From positions 24,166-88,165 of the forward strand of contig CACNWD010000002.1 in the NCBI GenBank assembly GCA_902624085.1: a stretch of 64,000 nucleotides of DNA, read 5' to 3'. This DNA comes from an uncultured Prochlorococcus sp. (GTDB taxonomy: Bacteria; Cyanobacteriota; Cyanobacteriia; PCC-6307; Cyanobiaceae). The position numbers and the translations under genes are program-made. Under the pieces are notes generated by a model, which was not told the origin of the DNA, did not search any database, and saw only the letters and a list, made by a program, of their open reading frames with translations. Shown here in pieces: positions 34,038 through 45,889 of the stretch (positions are counted from its first letter, which is position 1; each line of letters begins with the position of its first letter).

Positions 34038-35333
34038 ATGTTTTTGAAAATAAACAAAAGTTTAGTAAACAATCAAGATAAATTTTTAGAATTAATTTTA
34101 TCTTTAACTTATTATTTAAAATTATTCTCAAGTTTAAAAAGATTTTTAGAATATGTTTCTTTAGTTTCGAAATATTTTATAACTCAGGAGTTTTCTTTAA
34201 TAATTCCATTAGATGAAAAAAGGCAAATTTGGGCTGAGAATATTTCTATTTCTAGTAATAAGTTTAAAGATCAAACTATTATAGATTTGCAAGAATTCTG
34301 TAAGAATAATGGACTCTTAAATAACTTTAAATTAAAAAATATTAATATTTTTGAAAAATATCTAGAAGAAAAATTTGATTTATTTGTTTTTAAGAGTCAT
34401 AAAATAATTTCTAGAGGTAAATGTAGAGGTTTTTTTTATGTTTTTTATAAAAAATCTGATCCTAAAAAGTTTGAATTAGATAAAAATAGTATTAACATTT
34501 TAGTTAACTTATTGGCAGTTGGAATTGAGAATTATTTATTAATAAAGATTAATAAAAAGCATGAAAATGTTGATAGAGAGATTTCAAGTGGTGCAGAAAT
34601 ACAATCTAGATTGTTACCTGATTTTTGTCCTAAAATATTTGGAATAGATTTAGCTGCGCATTGCAGACCAGCTTTGCAACTTGGCGGAGATTATTTTGAT
34701 TTTATGTCTATAAAACCTAATGTTGGAGAGCAAAGACGCCAACGTGGACGATGGGCTTTAGTTATTGGTGATGTAATGGGAAAAGGGATTCCAGCTGGTT
34801 TATTAATGACCATGCTTAGAGGCATGCTTAGAGCAGAAGTTTTAACAGGCCTTCCTCCGGATAGAATACTTCATGATTTAAATCAACTTGCAATTTATGA
34901 TTTGGATCAGTCTCACAGATTTATAACTCTATTTTATTCAGACTATGATCCAAGAACAAGAAAATTAAGATTTGCAAATGCAGGACATAATCCTCCTTTA
35001 TTGTGGTGCAACTCAACAAAAAAAATAATAAAACTAGATTCGGAAGGTTATGTTATTGGTCTTCAAAAGGATGCAGAATATCAATGCGGAGAGATACAGT
35101 TAGAAGCTTCTGATTTAATTTTATATTATACAGATGGAATAACCGAAACTTCTAATTCTTCTGGCGAAAGATTTGGTGAAAAGAATTTAATAAACACTTT
35201 TACTAAGTTATGCAAAAAAACTTTATGTTCTCAGGAGATATTAAATGAAATTTTTAATACATTAGATAATTATTCTGGAAAAAAGAAAACATTTGATGAT
35301 GATGCTTCAATTGTAATTTTTAAATTAGAATAA
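34038..35333 (+). CDS. PP2C-type (RsbU/SpoIIE-like) protein phosphatase
   Basis: SGAEIQSRLLPDFCPKIFGIDLAAHCRPALQLGGDYFDF, VIGDVMGKGIPAGLLM, LYYTDGITE. Confidence 0.92.
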   Translation: MFLKINKSLVNNQDKFLELILSLTYYLKLFSSLKRFLEYVSLVSKYFITQEFSLIIPLDEKRQIWAENISISSNKFKDQTIIDLQEFCKNNGLLNNFKLKNINIFEKYLEEKFDLFVFKSHKIISRGKCRGFFYVFYKKSDPKKFELDKNSINILVNLLAVGIENYLLIKINKKHENVDREISSGAEIQSRLLPDFCPKIFGIDLAAHCRPALQLGGDYFDFMSIKPNVGEQRRQRGRWALVIGDVMGKGIPAGLLMTMLRGMLRAEVLTGLPPDRILHDLNQLAIYDLDQSHRFITLFYSDYDPRTRKLRFANAGHNPPLLWCNSTKKIIKLDSEGYVIGLQKDAEYQCGEIQLEASDLILYYTDGITETSNSSGERFGEKNLINTFTKLCKKTLCSQEILNEIFNTLDNYSGKKKTFDDDASIVIFKLE

Positions 35334-35390
35334 TTAATGGCAGTTAGAAAAAAAAATGCTTTATTAGATGTAACTAGGTAAATTTTAAAT

Positions 35391-36770
35391 ATGTCAAAAA
35401 CTTGGAGTGCAAGATTTGAAACTAGCCTTAATCCATTTATTCAAGAATTTAATGCTTCTATTCAATTTGATAAGACTTTAATTATAGAAGATATTGATTG
35501 TTCAATCGCACATGCAAGAATGCTAGGTAACCAGCATGTTATTACCAAAGAAGAATCTCAAAAAATAATAGAAGGTTTAAAGCAGATAAAAATTGATTAT
35601 CAAAAATGTATCTTTGAACCTGCCTTTCCATCGGAAGATATTCATTATGCTATTGAAAATCTACTAATTTCTAAAATCGGAGACTTAGGTAAGAAATTAC
35701 ATACTGGGAGGAGTAGAAACGATCAAGTAGCAACTGATATAAGACTATGGCTTAGAAAGAAAATCAATGAAATAGATGAGCTTCTTTTTTCTTTTCAAAA
35801 ATCTTTATTAAAAATTGCGCAACAAAATATTAATGTACTAATTCCTGGATATACACATTTGCAACGAGCTCAACCTCTTTCACTATCACACCATATACTT
35901 GCTTATCTAGAAATGTTTCAACGAGATAGAGATAGGCTGAGAGAAGTTCAAACTAGAGTGAACATTTCACCTCTAGGAGCAGCTGCATTAGCAGGTACAA
36001 AAATCAATATTGATCGATATATGACTGCTCAAGAATTAGGTTTTAAAAATATATATATGAATAGTATTGATGCAGTTAGTGATCGAGATTTTGCAATAGA
36101 ATTTCTTTCCTCATCATCTTTAATTATGACTCATTTAAGTCGTTTATCCGAAGAAATAATATTTTGGGTTACAGATGAATTTGCATTCGCACAACTAACT
36201 GATACTTGTGCTACTGGAAGTAGCTTAATGCCTCAGAAAAAGAATCCTGATGTTCCAGAACTAATTAGGGGTAAAACAGGAAGAGTTTTTGGACATTTGC
36301 AAGGATTATTGACAACTATAAAAGGCTTACCGCTTGCATATAATAAGGACTTACAAGAAGATAAAGAACCTATTTTTGATACTGCAAAAACAGTCTCTGA
36401 TTGTCTAAAGGCAATGACAATATTATTTGATGAAGGCCTAAAATTTAATGAGTTTAATTTGATGCGATCTGTTGAAGAAGATTTTTCTAATGCAACAGAC
36501 TTAGCGGATTATTTAGTAAATAAAGGAGTAGCATTTCGAGAGGCCTATCAAATTGTTGGGAGTATTGTAATGTTTTGCGTATCCAAAAAAATATTATTTA
36601 AAGAACTTCCTTTAAATGAATTTAGAAGATTTCATCAAGCTTTTGATGAAGATATATATGAAAATATCTTGCCAAAAAATGTAGTTAATTCTCGTAATAG
36701 TGTTGGAGGTACAAGTTTTAAGAGGGTTGAAGAAGAATTGCTTAGCTGGGAAAATAGATTATTAAACTAA
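35391..36770 (+). CDS. argH: Argininosuccinate lyase
   Basis: [35 protein letters not shown]. Confidence 0.98.
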   Translation: MSKTWSARFETSLNPFIQEFNASIQFDKTLIIEDIDCSIAHARMLGNQHVITKEESQKIIEGLKQIKIDYQKCIFEPAFPSEDIHYAIENLLISKIGDLGKKLHTGRSRNDQVATDIRLWLRKKINEIDELLFSFQKSLLKIAQQNINVLIPGYTHLQRAQPLSLSHHILAYLEMFQRDRDRLREVQTRVNISPLGAAALAGTKINIDRYMTAQELGFKNIYMNSIDAVSDRDFAIEFLSSSSLIMTHLSRLSEEIIFWVTDEFAFAQLTDTCATGSSLMPQKKNPDVPELIRGKTGRVFGHLQGLLTTIKGLPLAYNKDLQEDKEPIFDTAKTVSDCLKAMTILFDEGLKFNEFNLMRSVEEDFSNATDLADYLVNKGVAFREAYQIVGSIVMFCVSKKILFKELPLNEFRRFHQAFDEDIYENILPKNVVNSRNSVGGTSFKRVEEELLSWENRLLN

Positions 36771-36875
36771 TCGAGTCATATTCTTACAATTAGTTATATA
36801 TTTAAGTAATATGGGTTAATAGTTTAATCGCATCTATTGTGATTGAAATATAGTTTAATTTTAATTGAGTTTAAA

Positions 36876-37436
36876 GTGAGTATTTTTGTTGGAAATTTAC
36901 CATTTCGCGCAGAGCGTGAAGATGTACTAGAGTTATTCACTCCTTTTGGTGAGGTAAATAACTGTTCTCTTCCTCTTGAAAGGGATACTGGTAGAAAGAG
37001 AGGTTTTGCTTTTATCGAGATGGCTGATGAAGCTCTTGAGTCTACAGTTATAGAGTCTTTGCAAGGATCTGAAATGATGGGTAGACCCTTACGTATAAAT
37101 AAAGCTGAACCAAGAGGAAATTCTCCTCGAAGGAATTATTCTAATGGTAATTCTCGTCAATATAATAATGGCGGTTACAACGCAGGCCAAAGTGGCGGAT
37201 ATAGAGATAATACTTCCAATGGATATAATAATAATTCTTACAACGGAGGTTATAGTTCAACGAATAATCAAGGAGGGGATCAAAATTCTAACTATGTAAA
37301 TAGAACTTCTGGTGCTAAGGGATGGGAAGATAGAAGTTACTCTAGTAATCCAGAAAATTCTGAATATGAGAATGGTAGAAGCAGGAGAAGGAGGGGAGGC
37401 TCAAATGAATTAGATGTAAATCAGGAAGAAAGTTAA
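36876..37436 (+). CDS. RRM RNA-binding protein with G/N/Y-rich tail
   Basis: GTG at 36876 gives MSIFVGNLPFRAEREDVLELF; RNP1 KRGFAFIEM; supplied ORF starts upstream at 36843. Confidence 0.88.
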   Translation: MSIFVGNLPFRAEREDVLELFTPFGEVNNCSLPLERDTGRKRGFAFIEMADEALESTVIESLQGSEMMGRPLRINKAEPRGNSPRRNYSNGNSRQYNNGGYNAGQSGGYRDNTSNGYNNNSYNGGYSSTNNQGGDQNSNYVNRTSGAKGWEDRSYSSNPENSEYENGRSRRRRGGSNELDVNQEES

Positions 37437-38437
37437 TAACCCATTGACTTAAGCTCACTTGTTAAAGTTATAAGCTTTTCTATACTTAATGATCCTTTGA
37501 TTGATAATAGTGAAATATTATTTCTCCATTTTTTTGCATTGGGTATGCTTTCTACGATGTTTATCAAATGTTTACAAATGTCCCATGATTTCTTCTTTTT
37601 CTCTAAATGATTTTCTATATAGGGAATTAAAGAAAAAATAATATCCGATGCTTTTATAGGTAAGGATTTCTCCCCATAAATTTTATTATCAATTTCATTC
37701 CATCTTAGAGGGTATTTATAAGCACTTCTTCCAATCATTATGCCATCAAAGAATTTTAAGCCATCAATACATTGATTTATATTTGTAAAACCACCATTTA
37801 TTTCAATGAGAAGTGAAGGATTTTCATCTTTTAATCTTTTAACAATATCGTATCTTAGAGGCGGAATATTTCTGTTTTCTTTGGGGTTTAATCCTTTTAG
37901 GAAGGCTTTTCTTGCATGAATGGTAAATCTTTCAGTTCCTGCTTGAGATATATGTCTAACAAAATTATTTAAATTTGAAAAACTATCATTATTATCTACA
38001 CCTATTCTATGTTTTATTGTGACAGGTAAATTACAATTATTTTTCATTGCTTCAATACATCTTGCAACTTTAGATGGATAATTCATTAGCGATGCGCCAA
38101 AATTGCCAGCACAAACCCTTGAACTAGGGCATCCAACATTAAAATTTATTTCATCATATCCCCAGTCTTGGGCCATTTTTGCGGCTTCTTTTAAGTACTC
38201 TGGATTGTCTCCACCAAATTGTATTGATAATGGATGCTCTTCTTTATTAAAATTTAAAAATTTCTCTCTATTATCTGTATATATCAAGCTTTGTGCGACA
38301 ATCATTTCTGTGTATAGGAGTGCTTTAGAACTTATTTTTCTCATAATCATGCGAAAATGTGCATCTGTGCAATCCATCATTGGTGCAATACTGATTTTAT
38401 GTAATTTGCTTATAGAATTAGAGATATCCCTCACCAT
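37433..38437 (-). CDS. dusA: tRNA-dihydrouridine synthase A
   Basis: SIAPMMDCTDAHFRMIMRKIS, INFNVGCPSSRVCAGNFGASLM. Confidence 0.93.
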   Translation of the reverse strand: MVRDISNSISKLHKISIAPMMDCTDAHFRMIMRKISSKALLYTEMIVAQSLIYTDNREKFLNFNKEEHPLSIQFGGDNPEYLKEAAKMAQDWGYDEINFNVGCPSSRVCAGNFGASLMNYPSKVARCIEAMKNNCNLPVTIKHRIGVDNNDSFSNLNNFVRHISQAGTERFTIHARKAFLKGLNPKENRNIPPLRYDIVKRLKDENPSLLIEINGGFTNINQCIDGLKFFDGIMIGRSAYKYPLRWNEIDNKIYGEKSLPIKASDIIFSLIPYIENHLEKKKKSWDICKHLINIVESIPNAKKWRNNISLLSIKGSLSIEKLITLTSELKSMGY

Positions 38438-38448
38438 AGATTAAAAAG

Positions 38449-38943
38449 ATGAATCAGTTTCTTAGCAGGAGATTTTTTATTTTAATTCCTTTTGTACCAT
38501 TTTTAAAATCTGTATTAAAACCTCTTAAAGTTTATGCTGCTTCAAAAGAATTAATTGAAGATTGGTCTTTATCTAAAGATGAGTGGAGGAAAAGACTATC
38601 TCCTGAAAGTTTTAACATTCTAAGAGAAGAAGGGACAGAACGTCCTTTTAGTAGCCCTTTAAATAATGAGAAGAGAAAAGGTGTATTTTACTGCGCAGGA
38701 TGTAATCTTGGTTTATTTTCTTCTAATACAAAATATGATAGTGGTACTGGTTGGCCTAGCTTTTGGGATTCTTTAGAAAACGCGATTGAAACTAAAGTTG
38801 ATTTTAAATTAATTGTTCCAAGGACTGAATATCATTGTTCAAGATGTGGAGGACATCAAGGGCATGTATTTAATGATGGCCCTAAGCCTACTGGAAAAAG
38901 ATATTGTAATAATGGATTGGCTTTAACTTTTAAACCGGAATAA
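38449..38943 (+). CDS. msrB: Peptide-methionine (R)-S-oxide reductase
   Basis: [56 protein letters not shown]. Confidence 0.95.
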   Translation: MNQFLSRRFFILIPFVPFLKSVLKPLKVYAASKELIEDWSLSKDEWRKRLSPESFNILREEGTERPFSSPLNNEKRKGVFYCAGCNLGLFSSNTKYDSGTGWPSFWDSLENAIETKVDFKLIVPRTEYHCSRCGGHQGHVFNDGPKPTGKRYCNNGLALTFKPE

Positions 38944-39019
38944 ATATATTGGTGCGGGCTTCCGCAACTTGTTTTGTGAATTGTTTTCAGACAATATAGT
39001 TAGATATTTAAAAAATATA

Positions 39020-39754
39020 ATGATTGAGAATCATTCTGATAAAGTAGAGAATACTGAAGAATTTTTAGAAGATAACCCTTCGAAAAATACTTCTGATTCT
39101 AGTAATAAAGTCAATATTAAGTCGGATGAAAACATAGATGTTGATTCTGAAGTTAGCTCAAAAGAAGTCAAAGAAAATTCTAATAATTCAGAAGATGTTT
39201 TAAATACTGTGGCTAGACTTGAACAGCTTGAAAAAGAACACCAAACTTTAAAAAATCAATATGTAAGAATTGCTGCAGATTTTGATAATTTCAGAAAAAG
39301 GCAATCCCGTGATCAAGATGATCTTAAAGTACAGTTAATTTCCAAATCATTAAGCGCAATTCTCCCTATTGTAGATAATTTTGAAAGAGCTAGACAGCAG
39401 TTAAAACCTGAAAGTGAAGAAGCACAGACTCTTCATAGAAGTTATCAAGGCTTATATAAACAACTTGTTGAAGTTCTCAAACAACAAGGAGTTGCACCTA
39501 TGAGAGTATTAGGTCAGCAATTCGATCCTAATTTGCATGAAGCTGTCCTTAGAGAACCAAGTGAAAAGGAGAATGAAGATATAATAATTGAAGAATTGCA
39601 AAGAGGATATCATTTAGATGGCAAAGTCTTAAGACATGCTTTAGTTAAAGTTTCAATGGGACCTGGTCCAACCAAAATTTCACAAGAAGAAACAGAAAAA
39701 GATAAAGTTGAAGAGGATCTCACTTCAAATCAAAATTTGACTGATGAGAAATAA
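39020..39754 (+). CDS. grpE: Nucleotide exchange factor GrpE
   Basis: [17 protein letters not shown] at 39020 likelier than the supplied 38969 start. Confidence 0.93.
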   Translation: MIENHSDKVENTEEFLEDNPSKNTSDSSNKVNIKSDENIDVDSEVSSKEVKENSNNSEDVLNTVARLEQLEKEHQTLKNQYVRIAADFDNFRKRQSRDQDDLKVQLISKSLSAILPIVDNFERARQQLKPESEEAQTLHRSYQGLYKQLVEVLKQQGVAPMRVLGQQFDPNLHEAVLREPSEKENEDIIIEELQRGYHLDGKVLRHALVKVSMGPGPTKISQEETEKDKVEEDLTSNQNLTDEK

Positions 39755-39784
39755 TTATTCTATCTTTCGTTTAAAAAATTTCTA

Positions 39785-40909
39785 ATGGCTGATTTTTATC
39801 AATTACTTGGTGTTTCAAGAGGTGCAGATCCTGATACCTTGAAAAGAGCCTATAGAAAATTAGCTAGACAATATCATCCTGATATCAACAAAGAACCTGG
39901 GGCTGAAGAAAAATTTAAAGAAATCGGTCGTGCTTATGAAGTCTTAGCTGATCCAGATACTAGAGCAAGATATGATCAGTTTGGTGAGGCAGGTTTAGGT
40001 GGAGCAGCAGGTATGCCTGATATGGGTGATATGGGAGGCTTCGCCGATTTGTTTGAAACTTTTTTTAATGGTTTTGGTGGACAAGGTTCTCAAAGTGCAA
40101 GAACTCAAAGAAGAGGTCCTCAGCAAGGAGATGATCTTAGGTATGATTTAAATATTGAATTTAAACAGGCTATATTTGGTGAACAAAGAGAAATTAAAAT
40201 ACCACATTTAGAAACTTGTCTGACATGTAAGGGAGTTGGTGCTAAACCTGGAACTGGCCCTACTAATTGTTCTACTTGTGGAGGAAGTGGCCAAGTTAGA
40301 AGAGCAACTAGAACTCCTTTTGGCAATTTCACACAAGTAGCAGAATGTCCTTCATGCGCAGGTGCAGGTCAAATAATTTCTGATCCATGTGTAAATTGTG
40401 GGGGAAATGGTGTCAAACAAGTCCGTAAAAAATTGCGTATAAATATCCCCCCGGGAGTTGACTCTGGTACTAAACTAAGAGTGTCTGGGGAAGGAAATGC
40501 AGGATTAAAAGGAGGTCCATCAGGTGATCTTTATGTATTTATAAAGGTTAAAAAAGATCCTAAGCTTAGAAGAGATGGTATTAATATTTATTCTGAAATT
40601 TCAATAAGTTATCTTCAAGCGATTTTAGGAGATACTGTTTCAATAGATACTGTTGATGGAAAAGTTGAATTAAAAATACCTGGAGGAACTCAGCCAAATA
40701 GTACTCTTACTTTGGATAACAAGGGAGTGCCAAGATTAGGGAACCCTGTTGCTAGAGGTTGTCAAGAAGTCCTTATAAAAGTTAAGTTGCCTACCAGAAT
40801 AAATGAAGAGGAAAGAAATCTCTTAGAAAAATTAGCTTCATATTATTCTATTCAAAATCAAACTACAAATAGTGGATTATTTAGTAAATTCTTTGGAAAA
40901 GATTCTTGA
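39785..40909 (+). CDS. dnaJ: Chaperone DnaJ
   Basis: J domain with HPD, four CxxCxGxG-type zinc repeats. Confidence 0.97.
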   Translation: MADFYQLLGVSRGADPDTLKRAYRKLARQYHPDINKEPGAEEKFKEIGRAYEVLADPDTRARYDQFGEAGLGGAAGMPDMGDMGGFADLFETFFNGFGGQGSQSARTQRRGPQQGDDLRYDLNIEFKQAIFGEQREIKIPHLETCLTCKGVGAKPGTGPTNCSTCGGSGQVRRATRTPFGNFTQVAECPSCAGAGQIISDPCVNCGGNGVKQVRKKLRINIPPGVDSGTKLRVSGEGNAGLKGGPSGDLYVFIKVKKDPKLRRDGINIYSEISISYLQAILGDTVSIDTVDGKVELKIPGGTQPNSTLTLDNKGVPRLGNPVARGCQEVLIKVKLPTRINEEERNLLEKLASYYSIQNQTTNSGLFSKFFGKDS

Positions 40910-41142
40910 TTTTGGATTTTAATTTTATTGATTTGAAATCAGTCCCTTGTCCTTTAAATGTAGTTAAATGTAAGTTAGCGTTAGAGAAAATTCCTAAAGA
41001 AGATAATCTTGTTGTAGATCTTGATAAGGGTGAGCCGGAAATTATGGTTAAAAAAACCTTAGAAAGTATGGGATATAAGCTAGAGATCGTTAAATCTGGA
41101 AAAGATTGGATTAGATTTAAAATAAATTATGAATTTAGTTAG
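40906..41142 (+). CDS. TusA/SirA-like sulfurtransferase-fold protein
   Basis: DLKSVPCPLNVVKCKLALEK CPxP-type motif. Confidence 0.8.
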   Translation: MILDFNFIDLKSVPCPLNVVKCKLALEKIPKEDNLVVDLDKGEPEIMVKKTLESMGYKLEIVKSGKDWIRFKINYEFS

Positions 41143-42046
41143 TGTAAAGAAGGGTTTAGTAACAAAAAAATTCAATCAGTTTTTTTATGTTGACATAATT
41201 GAAAATGGGACGAATTTAGAATATAAGAGATTTTTATGTAAAAGTAGAAAAAATATTACATATCAACAAAAATATATTTTGGTTGGAGATAAAGTTATAT
41301 TGAGTGAAATTAACTATAGAGATAAAACAGCAGTAATAGAAACTTTATTAGAAAGAAAGAATTTTATTAATAGGCCTGCGGTCGCAAATATTTCAGATAT
41401 TTATATTATTCATTCCGTTGAGCATCCTAAATTAAGTTATTCACAATTAAGTGATTTTTTGATTAACGCCGAGTCCCTAAATGTTAATGTATCATTAATT
41501 CTGACAAAATCTGATCTAATTCCTCTTGAACAGCATTCTTACTTATTTGAAAAATTTAAAGCTTGGGGGTACGAGCCAGCAATACTTTCTTTAATTTCAA
41601 ATGATCAATTGAAGAATCTTAAATATGAATTAAAAACAAAAAAATGCTCAATATTTATGGGTCCTTCTGGTGTTGGTAAAACTACATTATTGAATAAGAT
41701 CATCCCAAATATTAAAAGAGCAACATCAGCAGTTTCAAATAAAATTAAGAGAGGTATAAATACAACAAGGAATATTGAGTTATTTCAGCTCTCTAGAGAA
41801 AGTTATATTGTAGATACACCAGGCTTCAACATAATAAATAACTATATTAAACCAAAAGATATTGCGCTTCTTTTCCCTGAATTTAAAAATCAAATTATGT
41901 TAAATGGAGTTAGATGTAAGTTTAGAGATTGTTTACATATTGATGAACCCGGATGTAATTTAAATAAAAAATTTGAGAGGTATAAATTTTATAAAAATTT
42001 AATAAGAGATTCTAAGAATCTTTGTCATCAAACCCAGGCAAATTAA
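41129..42046 (+). CDS. rsgA: Small ribosomal subunit biogenesis GTPase RsgA
   Basis: [31 protein letters not shown] zinc motif; circularly permuted GTPase order. Confidence 0.92.
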   Translation: MNLVSVKKGLVTKKFNQFFYVDIIENGTNLEYKRFLCKSRKNITYQQKYILVGDKVILSEINYRDKTAVIETLLERKNFINRPAVANISDIYIIHSVEHPKLSYSQLSDFLINAESLNVNVSLILTKSDLIPLEQHSYLFEKFKAWGYEPAILSLISNDQLKNLKYELKTKKCSIFMGPSGVGKTTLLNKIIPNIKRATSAVSNKIKRGINTTRNIELFQLSRESYIVDTPGFNIINNYIKPKDIALLFPEFKNQIMLNGVRCKFRDCLHIDEPGCNLNKKFERYKFYKNLIRDSKNLCHQTQAN

Positions 42047-42362
42047 AATTCAAACCTCCGGTCAAATCATTCATTCTATCTTTCATTGTTTTAGTAGAGC
42101 TTTCATGAGCTTTTTGAATAGCATCTAAAATATTTTTTTCGACAGTTTCTTTATTAGAATTTAAAAAACTTTCGCTGACCTCTACACGTAAAGGTACTTG
42201 ATTGCCGCTAATCCATACTTTGATTGAAGCATCTTCGCTTTCTCCCTCAATTTCCATTAATTCAAGTTCTTCTTGCAATTTTTGAGCATCTTGTTGAATT
42301 TGTTTCGCTTTTTTAAAAGCCTCTGTTATTTGTCCAAAGTTTGGAAGTCCGAAACCAGCCAT
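42012..42362 (-). CDS. YbaB/EbfC nucleoid-associated protein
   Basis: [30 protein letters not shown]; converges on rsgA with 35-bp overlap. Confidence 0.9.
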   Translation of the reverse strand: MAGFGLPNFGQITEAFKKAKQIQQDAQKLQEELELMEIEGESEDASIKVWISGNQVPLRVEVSESFLNSNKETVEKNILDAIQKAHESSTKTMKDRMNDLTGGLNFNLPGFDDKDS

Positions 42363-42392
42363 TTTAGAAATATATTATATATTTAAGGATAG

Positions 42393-43274
42393 TCAATATC
42401 CAATCATTCTTACTTCAGGATGAAGAAATATTCCTTTCTTTTGTAGTACTTTTTGTTGAATCACAGTTATTAATTGATAAATTTCTTCAGATGTAGCGTC
42501 TCCATTATTAACTATGAAATTCGAATGCATATTAGATACTTGAGCGCCACCAATTGAAAATCCTTTTAAACCTACCTCTTCAATAAGTTTTCCGGCATAA
42601 TTATCTTTTGGATTTTTAAATACGCTCCCAAAGCTTGGAAGATGATAGGGTTGTTTATCAGTTTTATTTTTAAGATTTTGTTTTGTTTTATCTGTAATTT
42701 TTTTAATGTTTTTGTTAGGTTTAAACATAAAATTAGCTTTCAATATAACAAATTCATTTGTTTGAAATGAACTAAATCTATATTTAAAAATAAGATTTTC
42801 CTTGTTTAAATTATAAATTGATAGATTTTTTGTATCAAAAACTTGAACAGATAGTAAATATTTTGAAGTCCAAAGATTGCCAGAGCCTGCGTTCATAAAA
42901 ATTGCTCCACCAGTAGTGCCTGGAATTCCTATAAGCCATTCCCCTCCTTCACATCCATTTTGAGCAAGTAGATTTGCCATTACAGGTAACATGACACCAC
43001 ATTCGGTTTCTACATATCCTGAAAGTTTATTGATTGTTATTTTTTTTAATTTTCTAGTACAAATTGTTAATCCCTTATGAAAAGTGTTGTTAATTAGTAG
43101 ATTTGAACCGGCCCCAATAATTCTAAATTTTAGATTATTTAATTTAACCCATTTTAAATATTCTATTAAATCATATATGCTGCTTGGCTCTGCAAAAAAT
43201 TCTGTATAGCCGCCGATTTTTATCGTTGTATAATTTAAAAGATTTATATTTTTTTTAACTTTTATATTATTCAT
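42393..43274 (-). CDS. murB: UDP-N-acetylenolpyruvoylglucosamine reductase
   Basis: GAGSNLLI, GIPGTTGGAIFMNAG, FGSVFKNP. Confidence 0.95.
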   Translation of the reverse strand: MNNIKVKKNINLLNYTTIKIGGYTEFFAEPSSIYDLIEYLKWVKLNNLKFRIIGAGSNLLINNTFHKGLTICTRKLKKITINKLSGYVETECGVMLPVMANLLAQNGCEGGEWLIGIPGTTGGAIFMNAGSGNLWTSKYLLSVQVFDTKNLSIYNLNKENLIFKYRFSSFQTNEFVILKANFMFKPNKNIKKITDKTKQNLKNKTDKQPYHLPSFGSVFKNPKDNYAGKLIEEVGLKGFSIGGAQVSNMHSNFIVNNGDATSEEIYQLITVIQQKVLQKKGIFLHPEVRMIGY

Positions 43275-43280
43275 AAAAAA

Positions 43281-44663
43281 TTATTGAGAGTGTAATATTG
43301 ACCATAAGTTATGACAATCACCTGCACCCATATTCAAAATTAAATCTCCTTTATTTGTTATATCAAAAAAGTTTTTAGCCACTTCATAATTATTTTCTAG
43401 AAATTTAACATTTTTATTTATTTTATTTATTTCATTTACAATAATTTGAGAATTTATATTATTTAAGTTATTTTCTCCTGCACCAAAAATATTAGTAATT
43501 ATAATAAAATCAGCCTTTGAAAGTTCTATTATAAATTGTTTTAAAAACATATTAATCCTACTGTATCTATGAGGTTGAAAAACTATAACGAGTCTATTTA
43601 TACAATTATCTCTTTTATGTATAAATAATCTAGCTAACTCAATAGTTGCTTTGATCTCATTAGGGTGATGTCCGTAATCATCAATTATTTTCCTTCCTAA
43701 AATCTCACCTCTTAACTCAAATCTTTTTCTGGGTAATTGTAGGAACTGAATATTTTTTAAAATGCAATTAATGTCAATATTTATAATTCTGCAAGCTGAA
43801 ATTGCTGCAGTTATGTTTGATAGATTATGAATTCCAGGTACAGGAATTTTGATTCTTTTGATTATCTGTCCTTTTTCGTAATAATCTGCAATTGTATGTT
43901 CTGGATCAAATTTTTTTGAAATCAATGCAAAGTCTACATTATTTGTTTTTTTGATAGACCATGAATATTCTGAGGCGATATATTTTTTTGTAATTTTGCA
44001 ATCATCATTTATTAATAATATTTTTGAATTTGATCCAAATTCATTAAATGATGAGATTAACTCCTCCATATCTGAATAATAGTCGCAGTGATCAAAATCA
44101 ATGTTATTTATAATTCCTAAATAAGGCGTATATTTACAAGTTGTCCCATCTGATTCATCAATTTCTGCTATGAGATACTTACTTTTTTTTATTATTGCGT
44201 TTGACTCATATCTAGGAAGAATTCCACCTACTATTGATGAGGTGTCTTGTGTGCATAAATCTAATAAGGTTGTTAAAAGAGTGCTCGTTGTAGTTTTGCC
44301 ATGAGATCCTGCGATTGCTATTGATTGAAAAGATTTCATGATCAATGATAAAATTTCAGACCTATGTTTGATTATTATTTGGTTTTCAATGCAATAATTT
44401 AACTCCTTGTTTTTATTACTTATTGCAGAACTGATAACGATTGTAATATTTTTATTACTGAATTTTTTCTTGATTAAGTCTATATTTTGAGGGTTTTGTG
44501 AGTTAAATATAATACCACCATTCTTTGCAATTTCTGTTAAACGATCATTTTTTATAATATCAGACCCTGAAACAGATAATCCTTTTTTTAATAGTGCTAA
44601 AGCAATCCCTGACATACCTATACCGCCTATGCCAATAAAGTGATAATGATCTTGATTAAGCAA
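43281..44663 (-). CDS. murC: UDP-N-acetylmuramate--L-alanine ligase
   Basis: HFIGIGGIGMSGIA, AGSHGKTTTSTLL, FQPHRYSR. Confidence 0.96.
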   Translation of the reverse strand: MLNQDHYHFIGIGGIGMSGIALALLKKGLSVSGSDIIKNDRLTEIAKNGGIIFNSQNPQNIDLIKKKFSNKNITIVISSAISNKNKELNYCIENQIIIKHRSEILSLIMKSFQSIAIAGSHGKTTTSTLLTTLLDLCTQDTSSIVGGILPRYESNAIIKKSKYLIAEIDESDGTTCKYTPYLGIINNIDFDHCDYYSDMEELISSFNEFGSNSKILLINDDCKITKKYIASEYSWSIKKTNNVDFALISKKFDPEHTIADYYEKGQIIKRIKIPVPGIHNLSNITAAISACRIINIDINCILKNIQFLQLPRKRFELRGEILGRKIIDDYGHHPNEIKATIELARLFIHKRDNCINRLVIVFQPHRYSRINMFLKQFIIELSKADFIIITNIFGAGENNLNNINSQIIVNEINKINKNVKFLENNYEVAKNFFDITNKGDLILNMGAGDCHNLWSILHSQ

Positions 44664-44865
44664 TTTATTTTAGATAAATCTTTAAACTTCAGATTTAAGA
44701 TAACTTCCAAAAAACTTTTTGGCTTTTAAATTTACAAATATGGACTTAAATAAGATTGGAATTAATACAATTATCGTTTTTTTGCTTAACAAAACAAAAA
44801 ATGCTTACGATATTGCAAATTATTCAGTATGATCAGCAGCTTAGGTACTAATTAGAAATTATTTT

Positions 44866-45888
44866 ATGACTTTGCGAGTTGCTATTAATGGGTTCGGTAG
44901 AATCGGTAGAAATTTCATGCGTTGTTGGCTTAGTAGGGGCGCATATACAAACATAGAAGTTGTGGGGATTAACGTCACCTCAGATCCAAAAACAAATGCC
45001 CATCTTCTGAAATATGATTCCGTGTTAGGTTCTCTAGAAGATGTGGACATTAAATACACAGATGATACTTTTATCATCAACAATAAAACCATTAAATGCT
45101 TTTCAGATAGAAATATTTTGAATTTACCCTGGAAAGATTGGGGCGTTGACTTAGTTATTGAATCTACTGGTGTTTTTAATACAGATGTTGCCGCAAGTAA
45201 ACACCTTGAAGTTGGAGCTAAGAAAGTTATATTAACTGCTCCCGGTAAAGGTGACGGCGTTGGGACTTACGTTGTTGGAGTCAACGCAGATACTTATGAG
45301 CATAATGATTTTGACATTTTAAGTAACGCAAGTTGTACAACAAATTGCTTGGCTCCAGTTGTAAAAGTTTTAGACCAAAATTTTGGTATTAATAAAGGTT
45401 TAATGACAACAATTCATAGTTATACTGGCGATCAGAGAATTTTAGACAATAGTCATAGAGATCTTAGAAGAGCTAGAGCTGCTGCTACCAATATTGTGCC
45501 TACCTCAACTGGTGCTGCAAAAGCAGTAGCTTTAGTTTATCCAGAGATGAAGGGTAAATTAACAGGAATTGCTATGCGAGTTCCTACTCCAAATGTTTCT
45601 GCTGTTGATTTTGTTTTTGAATCCTCAAGAGCAGTTACTACTGAAGAGGTTAATAATGTGCTAAAAGAAGCATCCATTAATGGAATGAAAGGTATTATTA
45701 AATATGGAGATCTTCCATTGGTTTCTAGCGATTATGCAGGAACTAATGAGTCTTCAATTGTTGATAGTGATCTTACTATGACTATTGGAGATAACCTTGT
45801 TAAAGTTCTAGCATGGTATGACAATGAATGGGGTTATAGTCAAAGGGTCGTTGATTTAGCAGAAATTGTTGCTAATAAGTGGCAATAA
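44866..45888 (+). CDS. gap2: Glyceraldehyde-3-phosphate dehydrogenase, Gap2-type
   Basis: [28 protein letters not shown]. Confidence 0.97.
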   Translation: MTLRVAINGFGRIGRNFMRCWLSRGAYTNIEVVGINVTSDPKTNAHLLKYDSVLGSLEDVDIKYTDDTFIINNKTIKCFSDRNILNLPWKDWGVDLVIESTGVFNTDVAASKHLEVGAKKVILTAPGKGDGVGTYVVGVNADTYEHNDFDILSNASCTTNCLAPVVKVLDQNFGINKGLMTTIHSYTGDQRILDNSHRDLRRARAAATNIVPTSTGAAKAVALVYPEMKGKLTGIAMRVPTPNVSAVDFVFESSRAVTTEEVNNVLKEASINGMKGIIKYGDLPLVSSDYAGTNESSIVDSDLTMTIGDNLVKVLAWYDNEWGYSQRVVDLAEIVANKWQ

Positions 45889-45889
45889 T

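Noticed and set aside
38103-38444. 113-aa + strand ORF
   Set aside because: Antisense to dusA; no domain or ribosome-binding support.
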